Of a stretch of DNA of 12,902 bases, positions 1 to 6,363 are shown piece by piece. The notes under the pieces were generated by a model, which was not told the DNA's origin, did no database searches, and saw only the letters and a list, made by a program, of their open reading frames with translations. Source of the DNA: Halocynthiibacter sp049608145 (lineage in GTDB: Bacteria > Pseudomonadota > Alphaproteobacteria > Rhodobacterales > Rhodobacteraceae); contig NZ_JBMYXF010000068.1 in NCBI RefSeq assembly GCF_049608145.1, positions 1-12,902 on the forward strand, read 5' to 3'. Position 1 is the stretch's first letter, and each line of letters starts with the position of its first letter. Both the position numbers and the translations under genes were made by a program.

Positions 1-213
1 GAGTGCCTGGACAATGCGCCCATGGGAAGCTTCTTTGCATCCCTGAAAAAGGAGCTGGTTCACCGTCAGCGGCTCAAAACACGCGCGCAGGCCAAGGCTG
101 CAATCCTCGAATATATCGAAGTCTTCTACAACCAGCAGAGACGCCATTCCGGGATCGGATACCAAACCCCGCAACAGGCCTTCAACAATATGACTTGGAA
201 AATGGCCGCATAG
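1..213 (+). CDS. IS3-family transposase OrfB, C-terminal end (partial)
   Basis: The frame is open from the first base of the window to a TAG at 211-213, so the gene enters from the left. The translation contains DNAPM, SFF, LKKELVH, EYIEVFYN and RRHSGIGYQTP, which is the classic end of the IS3-family OrfB integrase core (DDE type). In this family the last catalytic residue is the glutamate of the NAxxESFF block, followed seven residues later by Lys or Arg. Here that position (codon 25-27, GGA) is glycine while the downstream lysine is kept, so the enzyme would be catalytically dead even if the unseen part is intact. A one-base change GAA to GGA would explain it. The ending is followed by a possible terminal inverted repeat. 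Confidence 0.9.
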   Translation, partial: ECLDNAPMGSFFASLKKELVHRQRLKTRAQAKAAILEYIEVFYNQQRRHSGIGYQTPQQAFNNMTWKMAA

Positions 214-222
214 GATCAATAA

Positions 223-244
223 TCAAACTGTCCGGTTATAGGCA
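223..244. repeat. Candidate right terminal inverted repeat of the IS3-family element
   Basis: This stretch lies ten bases after the OrfB stop and ends in CA, as IS3-family right ends do. Read on the minus strand it starts TG and contains CCGGACAGTTTGA, which resembles the CCGGTCACTTTCGA block upstream of the other IS3 orfA at 3785-3807. Immediately beyond it the sequence becomes coding for a different transposase on the opposite strand, which supports an element boundary here. The left end is outside the window, so the repeat cannot be confirmed. Confidence 0.4.
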
Positions 245-382
245 CGAAGTCCAGTGTCACAAATCCAAACCGTCAAATCACCACGACGGCGTAAGCCCTC
301 ATTGTATTCAGACCAGTTGGTCACAACAATATTTTTGCTCCGGGATCTTGTCACGACGGTCAACATTGTATTTGTGCGACAT
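245..382 (-). pseudogene. IS5-type transposase, 5' fragment, frameshifted
   Basis: Reading leftward from the ATG at 382-380, the minus strand gives MSHKYNVDRRDKIPEQK and then hits a stop. One frame over it continues VTNWSEYNEGLRRRGDLTVW. Together these are the typical N-terminus of IS5-type DDE transposases found in Roseobacter-group bacteria (a basic KxPKQK-like stretch, then TNWxxYN and RRGDLTVW). So there is at least one frameshift. The coding similarity stops at about 245, exactly where the IS3 element's presumed right end begins, suggesting that the IS3 element inserted into or recombined with this gene. The rest of the transposase is not in the window. The family assignment comes from motif recognition only. 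Confidence 0.65.
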
Positions 383-585
383 TTACAGCGTCCTCAGTGG
401 AACCAAAGATACAAATATCAGATGCAATACGATCCATGCAAAAACGCCTGTCTACAGTCCCTTTCTTGGCATGCTGTTTGAATTGCCCAGGCCACGTTTT
501 TGATACATGTTTCATTGCAGTGTTGACGGTACTGGCTTATAGCTAACCGTGACTTTATCTCGTATTTTTTTGACAAGTGAGCTCT
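383..585. other. Non-coding stretch upstream of the protease
   Basis: About 200 bases without a credible gene. The part next to 383 is probably the leader of the IS5-type element. No clear end of that element, no strong promoter and no good ribosome binding site for the protease could be identified; a TTGACG at 523-528 lacks a convincing -10 partner. Confidence 0.4.
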
Positions 586-3171
586 ATGCCTACCATAACA
601 GAAACAACTGACGCAGCGGCGTCAATTTCAACAACATATACAATGGAAATCGGTGATACTTTCAACGGTTCCATAAACAGTATTGGGGAAGAAGACTGGG
701 TAGCGATCACTCTGAATGCCGGGGAGAGTTATCAGATAGATCTTGCCGGAAGAGGAGGAGCAGGTTCGCTTTCTGATCCAATGCTTAGGGTACGCAATTC
801 GTCAGGAATCCTTGTCACATCTGATGACGATGGAGGCCCGGGACAGGATTCTCGGCTCACGTTTACCGCCACAACAAGCGGTGTTTATTACATAGAAGCA
901 GATGGTTATTCTGTCTGGACCGGGAATTACAGTATCGATGTTGTCGAAGTTGCCCCTCCCACGGCGACTGATGCATTGGTATGGGAGGACGGCGCGTTCT
1001 CTGGTGGTTCGGGGCAAAGCATTGAGGTGTTTTTTGCTTCTTCTGGGATAAGTGTTTCCGATGGCGAGCAAGTAAGTGGCAGCTCAACTGTTGTTTCCGA
1101 AGGTTTCACAGCGGCTGAAATTTCGATGATCATGGAAATCTTTGATGATATCTCGGACTTTGCAGATATTACCTTTTCCCGCACCTTTAACCAAAGCTCT
1201 GCAGACATGCAATTTGCGACCTCGGACCTGGGTAGCAGTTTGTTAGGTTTTATGTATCCGCAAAATACATCAACAAGCGACGGCGTAGGGGTTTTTACGT
1301 CTAATTCGACTGATTGGAACCCTGCGACCATACAAGCTGGCGGTGGTATGTATGGTACTGTTGTGCATGAAATTGGCCATGGCCTTGGCCTTGCGCACCC
1401 ACATGATACCAGCGGCAATTCCGGTATTTTAGACGGTGCAACCGGATCCTTCGATGTCGGGGAAAATGGGTTAAACCAACCTGTTTTCACTGTAATGAGC
1501 TATAATAACGGTTGGAATGGTCACCCAATGGGCACACCTGAACTGACCGATGGTGCGGGACATGCTGCAGGTTTTGGCGCGCTGGATATAAGCGTTTTAC
1601 AGGATTATTATGGGGTCAATACAAGCCATGCAGCGGGCGATAATGTTTACACCCTCGGAAATAACAGTTTCTATAACACCATCTGGGACACTGGTGGAAC
1701 CGACCTGATCCGTGTCGACGGATCGGAAAATTCAGTTATCGACCTGCGCGCTGCCACATTACTGATGGCAGAAGGCGGTGGCGGATATGTTTCTTTCACA
1801 CAAGACATAATGGGCGGTTTCACGATCGCAGATGGTGTTCTTATTGAAAATGCTACAGGCGGAAATGGCAACGATACAATCACGGGTAACAGCGGAAATA
1901 ACACCCTCAGAGGTCAGTCCGGGAACGACACAATTTCTGGTGGGGCCGGCGACGACCGTGTTTACACCGGAAGTGGTACAGACATTGTTCACCTCGGGGA
2001 CGGTGATGATTACGTCAAAGTCGGTGGCGGCCTGGAGGCTTTCCATGGCGGTGCAGGCAATGACTACATCAGCTATTATGACAGCTCTAATGGCGTGAAT
2101 ATCAACCTAAAAACCAATGTTGTTTCTGGTTCCTGGGCTGGGAATGATACAATCAGTGGTTTTGAAAGCGCATCTGGATCAAAAACCGGTCATGACAAAA
2201 TTTATGGCACATCAGGCGCCAATAAGATCAAAACCTATGGTGGCAATGACAAAGTCTATGCGGGGAAAGGAACTGATGAGGTTCACCTCGGGGACGGTGA
2301 TGACTACGTCAAAGTCGGTGGCGGCCTGGAGATTTTCCATGGTGGCGATGGCAATGACTACATCAGCTATTATGACAGCTCTAATGGTGTGAATATCAAC
2401 CTAGAAACCAATGTTGTTTCTGGTTCCTGGGCTGGGAATGATACAATCAGTGGTTTTGAAAGCGCATCTGGATCAAAAACCGGTCATGACAAAATTTATG
2501 GTACATCAGGCGCCAATAAGATCAAAACCTATGGTGGCAATGACAAAGTCTATGCGGGGAAAGGAACTGATGAGGTTCACCTCGGGGACGGTGATGACTA
2601 CGTCAAAGTCGGTGGCGGCTTGGAGGTTTTCCATGGTGGCGATGGCTATGATTATATCAGCTATTACGACAGTTCCAATGGCGTGAAAGTTGACCTCAGA
2701 TCGAATGCTGTCTCGGGCTCTTGGGCTGTAAATGACACAATTTCTGGCTTTGAAGGCGCGTCTGGTTCAAAAACTGGCCATGATAAGATTTACGGCACTG
2801 ATGGATCGAACAAGATCAAAACCTACGGTGGTAATGACAAACTATATGGCCGGGGTGGTGACGACAAACTGTATGGTGGTGATGGGGAGGATCGTTTCGA
2901 TGGCGGGGCCGGGACCGACCTTCTTTATGGCGGGGCCGATGCGGATGTTTTCCACTTCGACCATGGAGAGGATCACGACATTATCAAAGACTTTGAAAAC
3001 GATGTGGACACCATCCAGCTGGACAACTTCACCTTTTCCGGAAATCAGGACGCTTTTGATTTTGCCTCGCAGATAGGGGCTGACGTAGTGTTTGACTTTG
3101 GCGGTGGTGATATGCTGACCGTTGAGAATGCCACAATTTTGGAACTGCACAATGATCTCGAGATTGTCTGA
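586..3171 (+). CDS. Secreted serralysin-type RTX metalloprotease (PPC + peptidase M10 + RTX repeats)
   Basis: Predicted 861-residue zinc endopeptidase exported by a type I secretion system. Residues about 18-121 form a bacterial pre-peptidase C-terminal (PPC) beta domain. The metzincin catalytic domain carries HEIGHGLGLAHPH starting at His261 (zinc ligands His261, His265, His271; catalytic Glu262) and the Met-turn VMSY with Met304. From about residue 423 follow calcium-binding RTX nonapeptides (GGxGNDxI type) mixed with three 98-residue tandem units, then a serralysin-type C-terminal region ending in the acidic/hydrophobic DLEIV, as expected for an uncleaved C-terminal secretion signal. No N-terminal signal peptide and no cysteine were seen. 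ATG 586 was preferred; a GTG at 577 in the same frame would add three residues, and neither has a strong Shine-Dalgarno. No transporter genes for type I secretion are nearby. Both flanks are insertion-sequence debris. Confidence 0.93.
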   Translation: MPTITETTDAAASISTTYTMEIGDTFNGSINSIGEEDWVAITLNAGESYQIDLAGRGGAGSLSDPMLRVRNSSGILVTSDDDGGPGQDSRLTFTATTSGVYYIEADGYSVWTGNYSIDVVEVAPPTATDALVWEDGAFSGGSGQSIEVFFASSGISVSDGEQVSGSSTVVSEGFTAAEISMIMEIFDDISDFADITFSRTFNQSSADMQFATSDLGSSLLGFMYPQNTSTSDGVGVFTSNSTDWNPATIQAGGGMYGTVVHEIGHGLGLAHPHDTSGNSGILDGATGSFDVGENGLNQPVFTVMSYNNGWNGHPMGTPELTDGAGHAAGFGALDISVLQDYYGVNTSHAAGDNVYTLGNNSFYNTIWDTGGTDLIRVDGSENSVIDLRAATLLMAEGGGGYVSFTQDIMGGFTIADGVLIENATGGNGNDTITGNSGNNTLRGQSGNDTISGGAGDDRVYTGSGTDIVHLGDGDDYVKVGGGLEAFHGGAGNDYISYYDSSNGVNINLKTNVVSGSWAGNDTISGFESASGSKTGHDKIYGTSGANKIKTYGGNDKVYAGKGTDEVHLGDGDDYVKVGGGLEIFHGGDGNDYISYYDSSNGVNINLETNVVSGSWAGNDTISGFESASGSKTGHDKIYGTSGANKIKTYGGNDKVYAGKGTDEVHLGDGDDYVKVGGGLEVFHGGDGYDYISYYDSSNGVKVDLRSNAVSGSWAVNDTISGFEGASGSKTGHDKIYGTDGSNKIKTYGGNDKLYGRGGDDKLYGGDGEDRFDGGAGTDLLYGGADADVFHFDHGEDHDIIKDFENDVDTIQLDNFTFSGNQDAFDFASQIGADVVFDFGGGDMLTVENATILELHNDLEIV
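1987..2868 (+). repeat. Three tandem 294-bp units inside the RTX protease gene
   Basis: Units at 1987-2280, 2281-2574 and 2575-2868 each encode 98 residues beginning VHLGDGDDYVKVGGGLE and containing YISYYDSSNGV, SGSWA, NDTISGFE, SGSKTGHDKIYGT and KIKTYGGNDK. Units 1 and 2 differ at only a few scattered bases, several of them silent. Unit 3 matches closely over its first part and diverges afterwards. Each unit combines an RTX calcium-binding piece with a longer beta segment. The near identity points to a recent duplication or gene conversion; the unit length is a multiple of three, so changes in copy number keep the frame. Confidence 0.95.
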
Positions 3172-3310
3172 TCGCTTGATGTGAAGGGGCTGCGGCTGAC
3201 AATGGCCTTGCCACGAGAACGTACTGGTCTCTCAACTCATTTCAAGCAGCCTTTCGTTCGAATGCCAAGCACTGCCCGGCGGGTTATGCGCAGCATGATC
3301 CCGAGAGGGG

Positions 3311-3400
3311 GCCAATGGCACGACGAGAGTACAGGTCCAAAATTACGGCCAGATACAGCCATCCTTCCTCTGTCCAGATGCAGGAGATACCACCAACCTG
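3311..3400 (-). pseudogene. IS3-family transposase OrfB, core fragment
   Basis: On the minus strand from 3400 to 3311 the open frame reads CIWTEEGWLYLAVILDLYSRR followed by AIG, an unmistakable IS3-family OrfB segment around the first catalytic aspartate; here ILDLYSRR keeps the aspartate, while the usual upstream D-x-T of the WxxDIT block is replaced by GGIS. The frame breaks soon after. A possible further remnant with NPPG and HSNERL lies at about 3241-3295 in another frame. The OrfB N-terminus and C-terminus are missing. It lies downstream of the orfA remnant on the same strand, as in an intact IS3 element, so both belong to one decayed copy. Confidence 0.75.
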
Positions 3401-3500
3401 TCACACGACAGGTGTTGTTTACAACACCGAAAGGGCACTTCCGGTTCGAAGCATCCGCTGAGAAATCCTCGCTCCCATGCATGTAAACACGCATTGCCGA

Positions 3501-3758
3501 TCAATGGATCGTCGCTTTCTTTAACACTACCCTCTCCTCGCGCAGAAGCCGGTTCTCTTTGCGAAGACTGGCATTTTCGTTTTCGACATCCTAGTGCGGG
3601 CCTGACATCCGATCGTTATTCTGGTGCTCCTGAACCCACTTGTTCAGGGTCGAAACCCCAACACCTATATCTGCTGCTATCTGTGGTCGTGTTAACCCAC
3701 CGGTCGTTGCGATGCGCACCGCATCACGTCTAAAATCGTCGCTGTATCTCCGTGCCAT
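3501..3758 (-). pseudogene. IS3-family OrfA (HTH protein), interrupted by a stop
   Basis: The ATG at 3758 opens MARRYSDDFRRDAVRIA followed by GLTRPQIAADIGVGVSTLNKW, the helix-turn-helix of IS3-family OrfA. A TAG at 3593-3591 (codon 56) breaks the frame after RMSGPH. The same frame then continues with the leucine-zipper-like part ENASLRKENRLLREER and VVLKKATI, and ends at a TGA at 3503-3501, just short of where OrfA normally ends and OrfB is reached by frameshifting. A ribosome binding site, AAGGAG, precedes the ATG. The protein would be truncated and non-functional. Confidence 0.88.
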
Positions 3759-3784
3759 TCTTTATCTCCTTCAGTGCGAAGATC

Positions 3785-3807
3785 GCTCGAAAGTGACCGG
3801 AACTACA
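3785..3807. repeat. Candidate left terminal inverted repeat of the decayed IS3 element
   Basis: Upstream of the orfA remnant the minus strand reads TGTAGTTCCGGTCACTTTCG, starting with TG at 3807. Its position (about 50 bases before the ATG) and its TG end fit an IS3-family terminal repeat, and the core resembles the putative right end at 223-244. The matching right end of this copy is not recognisable near 3240, so the boundary is a proposal. Confidence 0.4.
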
Positions 3808-3955
3808 TCGGGGCAAGCCCACCGTTCTCTTGCCATCTACCATGCAAAGCGCTCGGGATCGCAATGACACATCCAACCCAATATAGTATTCCATCAGCTA
3901 TCTCCCTTGCTGACAGCTGTTCTGTGATCTTAATGGAGCTTGGTCTAAAAGCGAA

Positions 3956-4009
3956 AGGCTGCCCAATTATGTATGCTTCCTGCGCGTCCTTGAACTTCGG
4001 TGCCTTCAT
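3956..4009 (-). pseudogene. Second, different IS3-type OrfA: first 18 codons only
   Basis: The minus-strand ATG at 4009 opens MKAPKFKDAQEAYIIGQ, the well-known N-terminus of OrfA in IS407-like IS3 elements (usual form MKAPKFxxAQKAFIxKQ). GAGAGGAG lies shortly upstream as a ribosome binding site. After Gln17 the similarity ends abruptly; the following 50 codons remain open by chance but are not recognised as OrfA. The fragment therefore ends at a deletion or insertion junction at about 3957. This is a separate element from the MARRYSDDF-type copy beside it, and the stretch 3808-3955 between them is not recognised. Confidence 0.6.
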
Positions 4010-4094
4010 GCGTTTCCGCTCCTCTCCCAGCTCTGGAAAGTTTGGTGGAAAACTCTAACCAAAAACGAGGACGTTTGAAGGGATCCAGCGGCAG

Positions 4095-5354
4095 CTATGC
4101 ACTGTCCCCCATTTTTTTCAAAGCACCCAAAAGCTGTGCGATTTCGCCTTCGGTGTTGTAGTGGCACAGGGAAATGCGGATACAATCTGGCAGGCCAAGT
4201 GGGTCAAGCACGTTGCGGCTATAGTGATCCGCTTTGCGCGTGTGTGTGCGGATGCCTTGCTTGTTCAAAGCGGTCACAACATCCGGCGATGCCATGCCTT
4301 TCACTACGATTGAAACCAGACCTTCGCGCGCACCATTGTCAGCCCCTGCCAAAATTGTCACGTGATCCATGTCGCGCAGCCCGGGTAGGTTACCTGTGCC
4401 GTTGATCATCGTATTGGTCAGATAGGTTTCATAGGCGTGGATCGCCCGGCCTGCAGCCTCTATGCGTTTGCGTGGTTCTGTCTCATCCGACACTTCACCA
4501 CCAAGCCAGTCAAAATAGTTGACCACATCAGACAGGGTCGCATAAGCGCCAGTGTCACGTGTGCCAAATTCCCAACCAGTTGCTGGCGCATCGATCAACA
4601 TATCATGGGGCATGGCGGACAATTTATCAGAAATCCAGGCAATGCCATAGCCATGACGCGAGAACATTTTGTAAGGCGAAATCGCGTAACCATCGACGTT
4701 ATAGGCCTCTAGATCCATCTGACCGTGCGCCGCGTGTTGGATGCCATCCACGATGATCAGACAATCCGGCGCGACCGCACGAATGGCCTCAGAAATCGCA
4801 GCCACATCCATCCCCATGCCGGTCACGGGGGACGCATGTAAGATCGTTGCAACAGCCACATCCGGGGTCATCAAAGCGGTATAATCCGCAGCGCTGACAA
4901 GCCCGGTTGCATCGTCATGGGGCACATTTATATAGTCTAATCCGGCGATATCCGCCCAGCGACGCGCCGCAGAACGGCTGGCGGGATGTTCAATGGATGA
5001 CCCGATCACTTTCGCGCCTTTGGGGGCATTCACACAGGCGGTACGGATCATGCGGAACAACAGTTCTGTGCCGCTTTCACCTGCAAAGAACTGACCAGAA
5101 GTCGCGTTCATCAAAACCGCCATATCGGCCTTGGCTTTGTTGATCGTCGCCACCAACGCGTGCGCAGCTGGGTTGTCACGCCCTTGGTTGTCCGGGATCG
5201 CCGCAAATTTTGAAGAGGTCTCAACAGCGGCTTTCAGTGTCAAAGCACCACCCGCATTTTCAAAGAAAATACGTTCGCCTTGAAATGGGCAATTGTCCAC
5301 ATGAGCGAATTGATCACGGATGGATTTGATCAGCTCGGGGTTGTTCTGGATCAT
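4095..5354 (-). CDS. PLP-dependent class V aminotransferase / cysteine-desulfurase-like protein
   Basis: Predicted 419-residue cytoplasmic fold-type I PLP enzyme. Visible landmarks: GGALTL near residue 35 (substrate/PLP entry loop), SGTELLFR at 94-101 (phosphate loop), His123 in SSIEHPASR (ring-stacking position), Asp203 and His207 in IVDGIQHAAHG (PLP pyridine partner region), and Lys229 in ISPYKMFSRHGYG (Schiff-base lysine). Length and motifs fit the class V family that includes NifS-like desulfurases and isopenicillin-N-epimerase-like proteins; the substrate cannot be told. The ATG has AGGA eight bases upstream. It starts 24 bases after the stop of the DUF4392 remnant on the same strand, so it was probably the last gene of the decayed operon. 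The frame is full length with all key residues, unlike everything upstream up to 7027. Confidence 0.9.
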   Translation of the reverse strand: MIQNNPELIKSIRDQFAHVDNCPFQGERIFFENAGGALTLKAAVETSSKFAAIPDNQGRDNPAAHALVATINKAKADMAVLMNATSGQFFAGESGTELLFRMIRTACVNAPKGAKVIGSSIEHPASRSAARRWADIAGLDYINVPHDDATGLVSAADYTALMTPDVAVATILHASPVTGMGMDVAAISEAIRAVAPDCLIIVDGIQHAAHGQMDLEAYNVDGYAISPYKMFSRHGYGIAWISDKLSAMPHDMLIDAPATGWEFGTRDTGAYATLSDVVNYFDWLGGEVSDETEPRKRIEAAGRAIHAYETYLTNTMINGTGNLPGLRDMDHVTILAGADNGAREGLVSIVVKGMASPDVVTALNKQGIRTHTRKADHYSRNVLDPLGLPDCIRISLCHYNTEGEIAQLLGALKKMGDSA

Positions 5355-5378
5355 ATGTTTAGTCCTGTAAGCAGATAT

Positions 5379-5725
5379 TCAAAGCGTATTGTAACGCCTA
5401 CCTAAAGTGCGCGGGAAACCATCGCTATTGTCATCAATGATGCCATGGGGCGAATTGATCAAGCCAGCACGCACCGTTGCATCCAGAAAAAATGCTTCGT
5501 GTTCCGGAGTGTGCAGCAATTGCACATTGCCCGCACGCGCCGTCATTGCAGCAACAATCGCGGCATAACCCCATTCGAAACAGGCCGTCGCCACCAAGAC
5601 ATCGCGGTACCAAGGTTATCGCCACCCCCACATTAGCAGGTATCGCCATAAGCCACATGCGCTTTTACGTGACCCGTTACTCTTCCCATTCCGATTTCAT
5701 TGCCGCTATCGCCAACGGCCACTAC
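5379..5725 (-). pseudogene. DUF4392 / D-glutamate-cyclase-type protein, frameshifted C-terminal remnant
   Basis: From 5725 the minus strand reads VVAVGDSGNEIGMGRV, which matches the signature GDGGNEIGMG of DUF4392 proteins, the family of vertebrate D-glutamate cyclase (D-glutamate to 5-oxo-D-proline). That frame stops at 5635-5633. In another frame it resumes with DVLVATACFEWGYAAIVAAM, equivalent to the family's core 'VVAxVSNWGGYAL' strand, then LLHTPEHE, and ends at the TGA at 5381-5379. At least one frameshift is present and the N-terminal part is gone: the sequence just upstream (5726 and above) belongs to an oxidoreductase remnant. The family call rests on motif memory and should be checked by profile search. 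Confidence 0.68.
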
Positions 5726-6018
5726 GGGTCAGGTCCATCGGCACCCGCCCCGCCATGATCCATTCAGAAAGCGCTTTGCCCGCGCCCGGGCCGTTCCGAA
5801 ACCTAGCGGAATTAAGCCGAGCCGCAACCCAAAGCCCTTTTACATCGGAGATCAGACCCAGATAATGTTTCGCATCTAGGGTGAAACATTCCGGCCCATT
5901 GAAGAACTTGCGAATGCCGCTTTCCGCCAATACTGGAACACGTTCCATCGCAGCCTCAAGGATCGGATGCAGCCAACAATCACTGCGACTTGCACATCCG
6001 TAGGAAGGGTTTTGCCAT
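5726..6018 (-). pseudogene. FAD oxidoreductase (dimethylglycine dehydrogenase type), copy B: N-terminal tip plus central part
   Basis: The ATG at 6018 lies four bases after the stop of the preceding remnant. It starts MAK and, after a one-base frame change, reads LPTDVQVAVIVG, the expected N-terminus leading into the FAD-binding Rossmann GxGxxG; it then breaks off after about 20 codons. From about 5970 a distant part of the same protein family follows: HPILEAAMERVPVLAESGI, then RKFFNGPECFT, KGLWVAARLN, GPGAGKALSEW and PMDL. In dimethylglycine/sarcosine-dehydrogenase-like proteins this block (RKFxNGPESFTPD ... AAGFNSxG ... GGAGxxLAEWI) ends the FAD domain, so roughly the first 300 residues were deleted internally and the C-terminal GcvT-like half is also gone. 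Then the DUF4392 remnant begins. Confidence 0.75.
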
Positions 6019-6022
6019 GGAC

Positions 6023-6351
6023 TTACCCTCGTAGCTTGTCGTTTTCAGGATCATAAAACGGCAGCATCGCAACCGTCGCTTTCACGGGCTGACCCAAGAT
6101 TTCAGCTTCAAACACATCACCAGGATTTGTGGTAACTATCAGATATTCCAGCCCAATACGCTTGTGGGTGCGGAAACCTGTACCGCCAGAACTGACATAA
6201 CCAACGGGTTTTCCATCCAGGCAAATCGGGTCAGACGACATGGCATCTACACCATGACCGTCGGCTTCAAATACCGTGAAATGGTAGTTTTTTCACCCCT
6301 TGCTTGCGCCAAGAACGCATTACCCCCGATGAAACCTTTCTTCTTTTTGCT
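6023..6351 (-). pseudogene. FAD oxidoreductase / GcvT-like protein (dimethylglycine dehydrogenase type), copy A: C-terminal remnant
   Basis: On the minus strand, from 6351, one frame reads KKKKGFIGGNAFLAQARGEK, the aminomethyltransferase-domain 'KGDFIGRxAL' block. It shifts frame near 6280 into FTVFEADGHGVDAMSSDPI, then GKPVGYVSSGGTGFRT, LGQPVKATV and PFYDPENDKLRG, ending at the TAA at 6025-6023. This is the usual C-terminus of DMGDH-like proteins, whose folate-binding GcvT-like domain passes the one-carbon unit to tetrahydrofolate. Nothing of the FAD domain remains; the fragment is joined at about 6352-6364 directly to the C-terminal piece of the MttB-like gene. Copy B starts four bases after the stop, so A and B were tandem genes. 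Confidence 0.75.
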
Positions 6352-6363
6352 GACAATGCGATC

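Noticed and set aside
3..503. Long plus-strand open frame across the IS3 end and the following gap
   Set aside because: It overlaps the real OrfB frame, crosses the IS junction and the opposite-strand IS5-type piece, and resembles no protein.
523..551. TTGACG as -35 box of a protease promoter
   Set aside because: No acceptable -10 hexamer lies 16-18 bases downstream.
927..1490. Long minus-strand open frame (187 codons) inside the protease gene
   Set aside because: It is antisense to the metzincin catalytic region, shows no recognisable domain, and the plus-strand frame has a clear active-site motif.
1987..2868. Repeat array as a CRISPR or intergenic satellite
   Set aside because: Units are 294 bp, in frame and code for RTX-type protein repeats; there are no short repeats with spacers.
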